Below are positions 9,301 through 22,016 of a DNA stretch of 64,000 nucleotides, in pieces. The DNA is from Blasia pusilla. Taxonomy: Eukaryota; Marchantiophyta; Marchantiopsida; Blasiales. The DNA is taken from positions 6,448,001 to 6,512,000 of the forward strand of contig CM114273.1 in the NCBI GenBank assembly GCA_050084515.1, read 5' to 3'. Position numbers and translations under genes: made by a program. How positions within the stretch are numbered: the stretch's first letter is position 1; each line of letters starts with the position of its first letter. The notes under the pieces are model-generated. The model worked only from the letters and a program-made list of their open reading frames with translations, was not told where the DNA came from and made no database searches.

Positions 9301-12300
9301 TATTCCTATGGCTACAGACACGGTAGCTGATCTTTCTTACAATTTCGATTATGAAATTGGTCTTGACTTTCAGGGGTAGAAACCCTACATGCATGTTTCC
9401 CTTGTCCACGAAAAACCTCTCTTGGGATCTACAAGTATGATTTAAGCTCTATATAGATACAAATGCAAGACCTTCGTACTGACAGACTATTGAGGTTTGA
9501 AAGAACTGGATATGTTCAGTGTTATAATGAATTCGTGAATGCGTCCCTGAGTCACTGCGATCGTAAGTATACAAACACATGATGAAAATTCATTGGTGCA
9601 GATTTGCGTGGGTAGGACTCTGGATGTCTGACTGCCTCACATCCATTTGGAAGAAGAGCGAATGAAGTTTATACCCAGAGAGTTGAACAATGGTTATGTG
9701 AAATTGAGGTTCATTCCAGTTATAAGGGTACAATTGTGGATTTTTCCTCAGATTGGCACCTGAATGCTCATCGGATATCACAGTCTATGGCCAACCTCCC
9801 TCCTCCCGAATGCGGTAATTCTGAGTTATATGTTCAATCTACAAGGCCTCTCCCATTTCCATTTCTACATGCTCGATTCAATGACTCGCACGAGTGAAAG
9901 TCAAGGGATGTAACTATTATTGGGCCGTGGATACTCAAAAGAGCTCCAGAGTGCCTAGGAAAGCATTTCCCAAGTAATTTCCTTTTTTAAAAAATAAATC
10001 CATTGTATACACCATTTCCTTAGAAATTGATTTAGAGGGTATGTCCATATAAGAATGTGCAGTGCAACTATGACTCGTTGCATTGTTCGAGACGTAGAGT
10101 AGGATATGACCCGTTATAAAACTCGTAGATTTGATATATAAGTCTGATAGCTACTCACAAGGTATTATATCCGACTGGCAAGAGTATAATTACCGACCTT
10201 CCATATTCTTGAGATATTAGTTATTATACTCGTGTGAAGAATACGTGGACAGGTTAGTGAGAAAAAGCCAAGAAGTGTATGTAGAGCCAGTAAATACTCT
10301 TCCACCATAGGTACCTTCCTTCCATATTACCAAATATTCTTACACCAGCTCCGTCGTATATACCTCCGGGAAATTCTATGTGTCATCTAAACTCATTCCC
10401 GTAAAAATTTGCAGGGAGAGTAGGATGTCCTTACAGAAACAAACTTCCACCAACTTTTCAAGTAGGGTTTCACTTATGGGAGTAGAAGTAAAAAATAACT
10501 CTATCGATCTCCTCGGATTAGATTTGCTTTCCACGTAAGATGTTTCGGTTCATTTGCATTCGAGAATCCCTCCTCCTATTGATACCTGTCTTCCGAGGGC
10601 TGGTGTTTTGAAGGCTTTTTTTGTCTTTTCATGTGTTGGACACAAAAAAACACCCGTGCATAACACAGAAAACACTCTAGTTAATGAAAATGGAAAGTTG
10701 CCTGAGATGGAGGTCTCTTAGTGACTATTTCTAAAACTGATGCTCAAGAGACCTTTTCTAATAAAAATAGAACTAACCTGATCATGAGAGAAAACCTGGC
10801 TCATCAGTACATAGTCCTTGGATTAAGAGAACGCGTGGTATGGTCTCACCCGTAATGGGACCAGTAGATTGTTTTCCTTCTGTGGCTACAACCCCGAATT
10901 TCGAAGCGTTTCGATGCGTCATACTATCCCGATCTCGTTCTTACGCCATCATTCGGCCTTCACTCAATCAAAATTTGGAAGCTCTGCAGCAGTAGTTTGG
11001 AAAATTTGCAAGATTGCATTTTGATTTCGAATACTTTTAGCATTATGTGCAGTTCCTGGCCCCTACAGGCGAATCCGATGACTCCACTAACGTTTATAAA
11101 CATTGAGTAATTTCCGCCTTCATCCGGTGTTCTTAGTCTTGAATGTTTGACGAATGCAACTCTTCATCGATCCCTCTCCACCTTTTCTGAATCTCCCTAC
11201 TATACCAGTTTCTTCACCACATAGGAGGACGGTCTCGGACTCTCCGCTTTATACCGGAATTTGCGACGGAACGACGCAAACTGCCTTGATGGACATCGGG
11301 GGCGGATTTGATCATCTTCGCAAAATCTGCGGGCATTACAAAATCTCCCTTTGTACCAGCTTCAGTCTCCGAATTCTCAGTGAATCGTGGTTTCCACTCC
11401 AGAATTCGTCAACCGACGTTTGGTGCTTCCAGCATATACGAGGATATGTATATGTGGACGCAATTGCTAGTGTCGAAACGCATGGGGCACGCCTTCTGAC
11501 AACCCTGTGGTAGTTTATGTCAAGACTGCATTCGATGAGCCTACTGCCGGTAAAAAGGCCTCATACTCTGTCGATCTCTTAAGAACAGGGGATGGATCCG
11601 TGGATTTTCTTACACGAACCATCATAAGATTTAAGATGTAAAGGTTAGCTGGTTGAAGGTCTCGGAAGGTCCGTGACCTTTCGATAACCGTCGTCCTGTT
11701 CTGGCTAAGTGGAACTCGTGAGTTAGATTCAATCATCGGAACGTATGAGATGTGACAAATCGTTCGAGGATAACTGGAGGATTTTCTGGAGGATTGATAT
11801 TTTTTCAAGGTCACTCCTCGTAACCAAAATCGCTGCGCCTGCTGCGCAATGAGAAACCGTAGCTTCATGTGCCTCGTCCTTGTTCTAGTTGGCGTGCTCG
11901 GGTGGAATTGGATTGGCTCGAGTCCCGTGCTCTTTGCTGGGCTGCTTCTTAAACTTTGTTCTCTCCAGGACGTATCTATCACTTCTCCAGCCATGTGGAC
12001 TCCTGGGGGACTGGACGTGGCCTATGGCAGGCGCTAAGGCCATTGTAACGCAACTTACAAACGTCGAGTTTTTTTTTCCCTGCGAAAAGTGATTATAGGA
12101 TCTACTCGCTCCAATAACTTCCAAAAAAGGATTCCTGGAGCATGAAATCTGGAGCCACTCGTTCGTACGTCATGAGCGGGACACTGAATATCTCATGAAT
12201 CATGACGAATTAGTCTCTGGTTTACTAAGGATTATTCTTTGCCACTTTTTTTCTCAACATTTGCAGAAGATTTGCTGTTCAGTGTCAGTCCAACCATCCA

Positions 12301-15300
12301 CCCGCGTTACGATGTCTTCCAGTTCAGCATCCAGTAATTCATAAAATAAATGTGCTGCGCAGATATTCGTAGTCTCAGTTGCTCACGCGCCTAAGGTACA
12401 CGGCATGAATTGGACAAGTATGAAGACTAACTGAACGAGGCCAGAGTTCCACGTCTAGGATGCTGAATGACGATATTTGTACGTACCCTCGTGACCTGAA
12501 GAATTTAAATTGAACTTCGAGACGAAGACAGTGGAAATCACAGGGACTCGAAAGGGGACCAGCCCTCACATCGAAAGAATCTTGCGTTCTCACATTTGTA
12601 ATGCGACACGCACGCTCTCATGGCCGCCGAAAAGAGATTTTGCTTGGCTAACGGACGCGGCCCCATAGCCCATGCCGAAATAGATTTCTTTCAATTATTG
12701 CACGTTCGAACATGAGGGGTTTCATCCGAAGAACGATAAGTAGCTGTTAACAACATTCCAAACTCTACTTTAGAAAGATATAAAAAAAAACGAAAAGTGT
12801 TTTCAATGTCACTTGTACACAATTTTAAGAGCCATTCAAAATGTGTGGTTCTTAATTAATATTCTTCAAGTCGTTGATATTCTGTTTTTAGTCACTTCGA
12901 AGAGACGTAGACAGGAGAACGTTTGGAATACTCGGAAAGTCTACATGTCCAATAGAACTATAAGCTTAAGGCTAAAAGTCTTTTGGCAAGTGCTCTTAGA
13001 TCATAGTCTTCGGAAAAAAAAAGTTGTCGCCATGGATTATAGAAACTACAAATAAAAACCGTAAAAAAAGATATTTTAGATTTAGAATATGGTTCTTGCC
13101 GTCGATTCCTAACATGGACTATTCTAAAGACGATTTCTACAACACTTTGCCGATAAATACTATCAAGTTTCATGTACTTTCATGAGTGTAGCGTATCTCT
13201 AGGAATGAGTATAGAGTCTTTATCAAAATTTGAGAGGATATTTTCTAAGAGGTCTTTGTTTGAACTCTTTTTCGAAAACTCTTTTTTTATTTTATAAAAA
13301 TTATATTTTTTATAAAATATAAAAAAAAGATATCTTGAAAACGAAGAATGATATTTTCGAAACGACCTTAATATTTGCCATTAATTGAGATGTAAATTTT
13401 TGTTCTTCCACATTTGAAATTAGAATTATGTATCAGGTTAGGGTTATTATGATGCGGACTGGGTTGAGAGTTCGATTCGAAAAAACCCACCTCAAGAAGT
13501 TTTCTAAGTTGGAATTCAAAATTACAAGATATTCTTGCTTACTCCAGTATTAAACCTAGTATGCTATACTTTAAAAGGCAAAGCTGAAACTACAGAGTAA
13601 AATAAGTTTTGGTCGGCAACGACCATTAATTCAATATGATAATGAGAAAACCACAACTTTATTGAGCGAATAAAGATTTGAGGATAGAATGGAACATATG
13701 GAAGTACATTTTGTATGTTATAGATGAATGATGGTGGAATCCATGTGAAGTATTATACAACATGAGAATAGTGGTAGATATCGGGAAAGGTAGTAAGGGT
13801 ATAATTCTCTACCCGCTCAAAGAACTAATTATGATGTTTGTTTGGTTGTGTTTTATATTTGAATTAAAGAAGGCCGCGTGAGAAAATAACTAATGCGCAC
13901 TGATATATATGCGCTTGACCTATTTACCGTAGATAGGTAAGCAAATTAGGAAAATGTGCAAAGGCTTGAAAAAAGCGCTTCCTAGTGTTTGGCGGGTTTT
14001 AGACGCATTTTTAAGACTAAGTGTCTCGTTTACAAACATTTCAAGAGTGCTTTGGGGCACAACACCAAGAAGTAGAGGTTACACTCTATAACACAACCAA
14101 ATACTCACCTTGCCAAAAGAATAAACCTACGGTTCAAAACCATTTTGAAAATAGACCCAAAGGCACTAATGATTCACTAGTAATCTTACAAGTTACACAT
14201 GGATAAAATTTATGTTTACAAATATGTCCATGGTCTATCTTATTGGAAGACTTGTTCATACGAGCCCTTTCTTTTTCTTGAGAGGTATGAAATTCGTTCA
14301 TCATGAATGGCCAAAGTAGATGTGAGGTGAATCCTGGAAGTGGCAGATGTAAAGCTGGCCAATCCTTCGGCGAAAAAGTTCATTATGCAAAAGATATTAT
14401 GCAAACAAAGAAGCTTCTTACAAGACCTGAACTGGATTAGTATTTGTCTGTAGATACTATAACCAAAACAATGATAAACTCATATTAAAACATAATTGAG
14501 GAAGGCAAAAAGATATCTAACATCTCTCTTAATTTGATATCCAATATCCTATCCTGAACAAGCATAACTGAAGAACTTGTTGCGGGTACTCCTACTTTGG
14601 GAACCAGGCTTGAGTTCAAGTTCAAGACGTGCAATCCCATTTAACCAGAAAATAGGCAGGACGGTCACACAATATGAAATCTACCAAACAATTTCTTGTT
14701 CTGGTGAAACAGCAATTGACTGAAAGGGTTACTGGCGAAGCCATGTCGAGTAATTTTAGAATCGAACTGAACTTGAATTTCCAGATAGGGACATTCCCGG
14801 CGTTTAAACCCACAGGAACCTCTAGCAGGGGAAGGCTCATGCCAAAAAGTTAAACGAGCGTGGCATGGTTACTGGCATGCTTCTCGAGCACTCATCTTCG
14901 AAAAATATTCACTACGAATTTTAAGACCATCTTCCATTCGAGGGTGAGAATATGAAAAAAGGATCTTCCTGACTCCCTCCCCACAGCCACATTTTTTGGG
15001 GACGTTTGGAGAAATTAAATAGTCTTCGTTCATTACACTAATATGTAATCGTAGGCGTTTTCTTTCCAGAGTCGTTCCTGAAACTTGCGAGCTTTCTTTT
15101 CTGATATGTGATATGGGTTAAATTCACCGATTGGAAAAGTGATTTAACCTTTTGGTTGGAATCTTACAAAGGACTGCTCTGAATGTTAGGAAATTTCCCC
15201 GTATGAACTGGACAGTACAGTAAGGTACAGTTTTCGATCGAGAACATCTCTAAAATTCGTAGACTCTAAATAAAGAAAATCTCCAGTTGACCATCTCAAG

Positions 15301-15390
15301 CGGATTAGTCTTCATCCCAGTTGAAGATCGATGGCCCTTAGCGATGGAGCATCATCACAAAATCCAAGCTCTGCCCTTGATGACCACCGT
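9301..15390. other. 6-kb intergenic region, no recognised gene
   Basis: Scattered short open frames, the longest 159 codons on the minus strand near 11515-11994, show no recognisable domain, signal or membrane pattern. An AT-rich inverted repeat lies at about 13280-13330 (arms around TTTTATAAAAA/TTTTATAAAATA). Confidence 0.5.
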
Positions 15391-15399
15391 GCCGCTACG

Positions 15400-15408
15400 T
15401 ATAAATAC
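15400..15408 (+). promoter_or_regulatory. TATA box of germin-like gene 3
   Basis: TATAAATAC lies 136 bp before the chosen ATG and 47 bp before the short upstream ORF, in the same order as in genes 1 and 2. Confidence 0.7.
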
Positions 15409-15455
15409 GCATCACTTAGGCTGGTATCTCATCAAGCCTGGCGAGTTTCCGTTTC

Positions 15456-15476
15456 ATGCTTACGAGTACTAGGTGA
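15456..15476 (+). CDS. upstream ORF of germin-like gene 3 (6 codons)
   Basis: ATG to TGA encodes MLTSTR. The first four codons agree with the upstream ORFs of genes 1 and 2; the rest is shortened by an early stop. Confidence 0.35.
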   Translation: MLTSTR

Positions 15477-15543
15477 GCTTTCCATATTGATCTTTACAGG
15501 TCTATTGGAAGCTCATAGCCTCGTCTCGGAGGCGAGCGTCGCG

Positions 15544-16188
15544 ATGGGTTATCAAAAACTTCTTCTCGTGGTCATTTTTCCTGTTTTAGCAGTGCTTCAA
15601 AACTCTCTCGTTCTGGCAGTGATATCACTCCCAAGCTCTTGTGTCCCAGGGGATGGTCTAGATATCACCACCGACTTTGCGGCTCCCATTAGTGTATCTA
15701 CTTTCAATGGGAGCTACTTTACCTACACAGGTTTCAGAGGGGGACCCAGCCCGGGACCAGGCCAGCAAGCTTCCCTGAAAGCTACTGTGAACGAGTTTCC
15801 AGCCCTGCAGGGCCAACGATTTTCCTTCATCCTTATGTACTTTCAGTCGGGAGGGGTTCTGGCGCCGCACTTCCATCCTCGTGGTTCCAAGCTCATCTAT
15901 GTCATTCAAGGAAATCTGACTGTAGGATTCATCGACACCACCAACAAACAGTACAATCAGACGTTGTTGGAGGGCGACTGCTTCGTCGTTCCCAAGGGTA
16001 TGGTCCACTATATGGCAAACCTGTACTCGGCCGCGATGACGAAGGTCATTTTTTCATTCAGTGCCCCCAACCCGGGAACAATGTCGATTCCTCCAGCCGT
16101 CTTCGGGTCATACATTCCCGATACAGTTCTCACGGCATCCTTCCAGGTTAATGCTTCGGTGATTCACACGTTGGAAGCTCCCTACTAA
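15544..16188 (+). CDS. germin-like cupin protein 3, secreted
   Basis: A 214-residue, more distant paralogue. The N-terminal region is longer (a hydrophobic signal segment to about residue 27, then a stretch with one Cys at 33). The cupin domain carries the same HFHPRGSK signature (109-116) and a second motif ending KGMVHYMAN (151-159). Ligand positions are H109, H111 and H155, with K116 in place of the usual Glu. Unlike genes 1 and 2 it keeps Gly and Asn in the second motif, so it is nearer the canonical family form. The frame is open upstream to 15331, but 15544 is preferred because it gives a signal peptide and matches the paralogues. No intron. Secretion to the cell wall is inferred. Confidence 0.92.
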   Translation: MGYQKLLLVVIFPVLAVLQNSLVLAVISLPSSCVPGDGLDITTDFAAPISVSTFNGSYFTYTGFRGGPSPGPGQQASLKATVNEFPALQGQRFSFILMYFQSGGVLAPHFHPRGSKLIYVIQGNLTVGFIDTTNKQYNQTLLEGDCFVVPKGMVHYMANLYSAAMTKVIFSFSAPNPGTMSIPPAVFGSYIPDTVLTASFQVNASVIHTLEAPY

Positions 16189-16303
16189 TAGCGTAAAACA
16201 TAAATATGTCAAAGTTACTATTAGTAGCTCAATATATGACCGCAGTTAGAAAATAATCAGGTCTATTTAATGTGTAAATTTCGGATTTCCCATGATTTCG
16301 AGA

Positions 16304-16309
16304 AATAAA
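16304..16309 (+). terminator. polyadenylation signal of germin-like gene 3
   Basis: AATAAA lies about 115 bp after the stop, in a GAAATAAAAAA context. A decayed LEAP-like fragment (GTTGGAAGCTCCGTG) follows at about 16464-16478. Confidence 0.45.
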
Positions 16310-18980
16310 AAATTTGAGGTCGAGCTACGACTCCTTTTTCTTAATCGAAATGGACCTGAGACCTACGAGTGATAGCTTCTAGTTCAACATCAAGATCCGT
16401 TGGCAATAGTCTGAGTTTGAGATTGACCCATGATAGACCTTGACACTCTCCCAATTCAGAGACTCAAGCGTTGGAAGCTCCGTGCTTTCATTTTTGGTCA
16501 GCATAATCTGACTTGAATCATTCCGAAGAGCTCACTGGTCGCGTAGAACTCTGCGGTCCCTAGGAAACGCACTTTCGCATTTACCTGAATGAGCGAAGTA
16601 CATATGAGCTGCGATCAAAGTGAGAAATACTTCGATGTCCATTAATATATTAACTACCATCTGTATGGACTAGCGATGAGTTTTTCTTTTCTCCTGACAA
16701 GAAAGCCTCCCTACCGGATAAAAAATTTAGTCTCGGATATGGTGATTACAGAGCTCGACCTCGTCTTAGCTGGATGAGTTTCCAGGAGATCATGCAAGTT
16801 ACGGAATTTTGTGAGATTTCACATCGATTACAATGCAGGCCTGGACAGCAGTAAAGCACTGGATTGGGCTGTTGCAGGTAGAGCATGGAGAAACATGGAG
16901 CTAGCAAAAGTCTTCCATCAAACATGGGCAAATTATCCCTTTTCCATTCAACTAATTAGTTTTCCAGTCTCTTATTCATGTCTTGGACTTGGATAAATTT
17001 AGATTGTGATGCTCGTGCTGGCGCCACCTCCCAAGGGTTTGGATTTATTCAGAAGATTATTAGAAAAAAAAATTGTCACTTCTTCAAGGCGTCGGGGAGA
17101 TTTTTCTCATGAAAAAAGAAAATTATGCAAATATGTAAAGCTCTGATGTTTCAAGAAGGGGAAGTTACAAATCCTTCAGCTAAAACCCATTCAGTTTGAT
17201 CGAGAAAACATACGAAATGAAGCTTTGGGTGCGCGTGGTTACAGCCATGGTTCTACATGTAACTACTTCGTTGGACTCTCCAATTAAACCGACTGGACTT
17301 TCCTCTCACTTGAAGCTTCCAGAGTTCGTCTCAGTCGTCCTCTCTCGATTATCTAAACCGTCCGGTGAGTTTTCGAATGAGCTTATTTTCTTCCCCCGCC
17401 CCAAAAGTTTTTACTCGAGCTTTAGCACATAGACGGACCGTACCTGAATTGTTTGAACATATCCAGGGAAAGGCAAGAGGGTTGAATGCCCAAATACGGT
17501 GAAGGGAATAGGCGATGACTTTCACAGAGAACTCGCTGGAGTGTCTGAATATAGAGAGATCTAATGCTTGCTTGTAGAGCGTAGAGCCTACGCCTGATGA
17601 CAGTTTCCCCAAGGACCGTAATATTGTTCGCAGCTGGAATAGAAACAATCTAGGCCGGATTGACTTGTTTCTCCGAACTTCCATTAGAGCTTCTTCATTG
17701 AAAGCGTGGACTTGTGAAATGTTCTTCATTGATTGAGTACCGTACCGAAAGTAAGAAATACCGTAACCGACCCTCCGGGGCAACTCGATAATTCTGTCTC
17801 CCGCACGTGTTTTGATCACTGTTTCAGATTCCAAGGTACACCAATAGCGATTCTGGTTCACAACATTAGTTATCACGAAATAGAAGAGACTCCTTGCCCT
17901 GTAAGTGAGCTCGCCATCACGCGAGAAGCATCGGTATTCTTACGACATCCCTTTTGATTTTTAGTCAAACTAAAAATCAAAAATCAAAAATCAAAAGGGA
18001 TGGAAACTTTGCGCGTAGTGTTCTCCATGTAATACGCTGCATCGGAGTTCTGAGCGAAGTCCAAAGCTAAATTGGAAATTCAAGCACAGTACGTATGCAC
18101 TTTTAATTAGGGGAGTGAGTTTACACCGACGGGATTCTATGTATGGACGTACTAAGTTTAATCCTGAGTCGTTGTAGTAAGCACGTATATGATGAAATAA
18201 ACAACTTGAATCCGTCAACAAAATTCCGAATGGATCGTCCATCCCTCGATGGATACCAAGGTTTGAGGGTCGAGTCAAACGGGAAGGCCACTGATACGAA
18301 TATATTCCATAATGTCTCGATTATTAAAGGGGAAAGTAGGACATGAGCGGTCACAAACTTGCTGGCTTGCTTTGTATTTTACCATGTATGTCTGCAATTG
18401 TAGAGGCGATAAAGGGTTTATCTTCGTGAAACTCCTGTACTACGTTTGGAGATTTCTGCATAGACTTCTGTTAGCCAAACATTGACTCGAATTGGGCTGG
18501 AAGCCAAACGCTGACTTTTGCCCAACATATCTGGCAAGTTTATGCGCTGAGATAATTGCGAAAGTGAGGTGTGAAAAGATGGGCAAGCGCCTGTCTTTCT
18601 CGTAACGAATTTTTGCTGTGTAATTGCTTTTTCTTCCCCAATCACCATTATGAGTTTCCTGTCTGAGTGAGTCCTCGAGATGGAACCACTCACGTTCAAA
18701 CTTGCTAGAGTTGAGGCCAACATCGGGATCGGAGCTGACGTCTATGAATAAAAACTAGACTTTTTCCCAGAAAATTTAGGAGTGGACATTTCAACTCTCG
18801 TGAGACAGAAGAGGTGGAAATATCACGTCCGAGTGTCAAAGTGGGTCGAGATCCAGAAAACGCTAAAAATTTAGAAGGAAACTCTTTTAGAATGAAAGTT
18901 TGAAACGGTAATAGGGAGTCTGATCCATACCATGGAACCCAGAAATACTCCGTACTAATTCAACTTCGGACGCGATTCAT
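16310..18980. other. intergenic region, no recognised gene
   Basis: Open frames up to 175 codons (minus, 17349-17876) show no recognisable family. A striking inverted repeat lies at 17946-18002: CATCCCTTTTGATTTTTAG pairs with a partner containing three tandem AAATCA units. It could be a small hairpin insertion. Confidence 0.5.
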
Positions 18981-18984
18981 AAAG

Positions 18985-19420
18985 CGTCTAGAGCCACACT
19001 TAAGATTTCCGGAGATGGATGCTCCCCAATAATTACAGATTCAGAATCTGAACAAAAGACTTCAAAACTTCACACCGAAAATCTGATACTTTTTCCACGT
19101 AAGATATTATTGTATCCTTTTAAGTTCAGTGAGAATCTGAGATAGTGACTGCCATAGGTCACGTAAGGCTTGTCCTGAAAATACGACGCTTTTGACGACA
19201 TGTGGGGATGTCGTCAAAAGTTCCCCTTCTAAGAAAAACCTCAACTTCATTCAATGTATGTTGTAATTGTCCGCATCCGACTTTAGATTCTAAATTCTAA
19301 GGTCTCCCTTAAACACCGGGAAAAACAGGATCACTCTTCAGTGGAAAGCATACATGTATGTATAGCGCAGCTCAAAATCATAACTCGCCACCTTTGTTCA
19401 CCTTTCCGACAAAACAAAGG
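18985..19420 (+). promoter_or_regulatory. orphan germin-like promoter (no gene follows)
   Basis: This stretch follows the order of blocks seen upstream of genes 1 and 2: a CCGAAGATGGATG-like block (here CCGGAGATGGATG, 19010), AAAACTTCACACC (19055), TGATACTTTTTCC (19083), a GAGAATCTGAGATAGTG block (19130), GTCACGTAAGG (19158) and an ATGTATGTATA TATA-like stretch (19353). The downstream sequence has no germin-like coding region. It is best read as the remnant of a fourth tandem locus whose gene was deleted. No transcript is implied. Confidence 0.5.
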
Positions 19421-21702
19421 GCACTTTTGCATTGGCATACCTTTTATAATCTGGCAACTCTTGGAACTCATTCATTCATGTTCGCCTTCTATCCGACGCC
19501 GAAGACAAGCGGGAGACTATCTATATAGATTTTCGCGAGAAGGAGACATTGTGACAGAGTTTAGCGTTAGAGAAATGCTAATAATTCAATTCATAACCCG
19601 CATTTTATTCGATTGCTAGCCCGGACTCCTAATCGAATACAATCCTAATTTCGGATAAAATTACGACATGGTTGATTGTCTTTCATTTGTGTCGGACAAT
19701 AATTGTCGAAGCTAGATTGCTAGGGTGAGCAATTCCATACCCACTCAACACCACTAAACAAACTTAATGCAATTTTAAATGTCCGGTTATGGAACTCCTC
19801 CATAACGGACTAAGTCCATAATTTATGTGGGACTAAAAATATTCCGGGCATATCCGTAGTGAAAAATTATTACATTGAATTCAGGATAGAGTATTCCGAA
19901 AGTTTGAAAAATATGAAACAGTGACCTTGTGGAAATAACTATGGAACCCACGAAAATTTATCATAGTATATGTATCCAAAACCCGAGACTTTGACTTCGT
20001 AAAAGTGAGGACTCCTCTAGGGTAGGGTTATTGAATCTGGTCATGTAGTGCCTCGTGCAAATAGTCTAGCATGACGAAAGACACTATTTGATGAACTAAA
20101 CAAATGTCTCCACACCACTATAATGAATTAAACTATCAAAAATAAAATCTAAACTTCTTTTCTTAATAAAAAAAATATCCAAAACAACCAAACATTACAT
20201 TAGTGAGAGGTATATGAGATATAATCTCAAAGGTGTACTTATGAGATATACCTCCGAAATCAACCTAGAGTGAGATATAATCTCAAATGTATCTTGGAAT
20301 GCAAATGAGTCCATTCCTTTAATATCGTGATATGGAGGAATATTTTTGCAACTATGTTGGTTGATCCTATCTAATGTGTAGAATTGAGACTTTGTAATTT
20401 GTTCTTGGGTTTTATTGCCAACTCTATTGCTTTTTGCTAAATGATACCTTGAAATGATACCACTACTAGTTGTTATGGAGTCCCTTAATGATGTGAATCA
20501 TTACCGAATTTATTTCCCCTAAATAGTTTTCTAGATCTTGTATTGATAAATAGTAGATTTCCCATCATTCACAAGCATACATCTCAAAAATAACTTGTTG
20601 CTAGATCTTCAATAGCAATAAATACAATTGTACATAAGTGATGTGGGTTGTTCACCTCATTGTCCCTTCTCATCTTACCAACCCACTAGTGTTCTTGTTT
20701 CAAGATTGTTGAGTTGGTGTTGGCCAATTAACATTTTCCTTTTGCATTGCATTGCGCTTTTCTTTTACTCCTCTTATTTTGAGATGTTCTTACATTTCTT
20801 TTTCCTCTTTTGATACTTATTATTATAATAAATTGGATTTTCTTAAAATGATGAAATGTGCAAGGTAAAAGCCTCCCAATCCAACCATGTATGCTCAAAC
20901 TAAACTACACCCTTAGTTAGCTACTCCCTTATTGGCATTGCAAACTTGTACCCATCCTCAACCACTCATGCGCAAGGAGGCACAATTCTTTTTAATGTCC
21001 CTTCATCCCCCACTGCTCCACTTCACACTCTCCTGCCCTATGCTTCCACCACCTTATTCTTGAAACCCACCCTCACACCTTGCCCTTGCACGAGCAACCC
21101 AAGTTCCCACAAAACCTGTGGGGCAAGACTTCCCACAAAACCTAGGCATAGGACCGGATGGTATGTCTGAAGATATGTGTCTACTAGTACCCTAGACGAT
21201 ATGGCATGTCCAAACTTATGTGTTTAGCCTTTCCCTAGATGTTCTATGCAAGTCGTATGTTCGTTCCTTTGAGAGTACTATTTCTGAATGAAGGGCAAAT
21301 CTTTTGCAACTCCACTAGTCATTTGTAAAAGTCTCAACACTCATAAATGCGAATCAAATTGATATATGGATGAGTCTAGATACTTCCAAGAAATTGGTGG
21401 TTTTGAAAAAAAAAGATACTCAAAATGTCTAGCAGCATATTCAAACAATATGCCCTTGCAAAACCTACTCATGGTAAAGTTGAAAACTAATAATCAGGCC
21501 AAAATAGGACTGTGCCCCCAATCCCTCATAGTCTATACTATGTGTCTTCCCAAATTATATTTAAAAAATTAAATTAAGGATTTTATTCCACTAGATTACC
21601 TAGATTCCAAGTAGTATTCCAAGATAGATAAAAGGATGGTCATATTCAAAGTAGTATTGTGTGGAGTTAATGGATCCTATTGCATCTTTGGTATGGGTTG
21701 GA
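19421..21702. other. AT-rich intergenic region left of the nested elements
   Basis: No recognised gene. A repeated GAGATATAATCTCAAA block occurs at about 20216-20232 and again at about 20270-20288. A proline/threonine-rich low-complexity frame near 20946-21170 is not convincing as a gene. Confidence 0.45.
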
Positions 21703-22016
21703 TGTCGTGCGCATACACATCGCTACACAACATACATCGTTGTCACCGAACACACACCCAAACACGCACGATCCCATGCTAACTCATGGCATTCAAACAA
21801 CGAGACAAGAAGTCCTAAAATATCCCCAATCGCCCCCCTAGCTGGTGGTTAGGTCCCTCTAACTGCAGATAACCATCTATCCCTACCTACCATGACATAC
21901 ATCTCTCGGACACTAAGAGCAAGAAGGCCGGGTGCTCATGTGGCCCCATCGTTAGTCGACTTGCCGTCATCCATGTCACAGAAAAAGTCAAAATTCAAAC
22001 CTACCCAATATCTCCT

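Noticed and set aside
11515-11994. A 159-codon minus-strand open frame.
   Set aside because: No recognisable domain, no promoter or splice context, and overlapping frames of similar length on the other strand.
17349-17876. A 175-codon minus-strand open frame.
   Set aside because: Composition and lack of any conserved motif suggest chance; nothing around it supports a gene.
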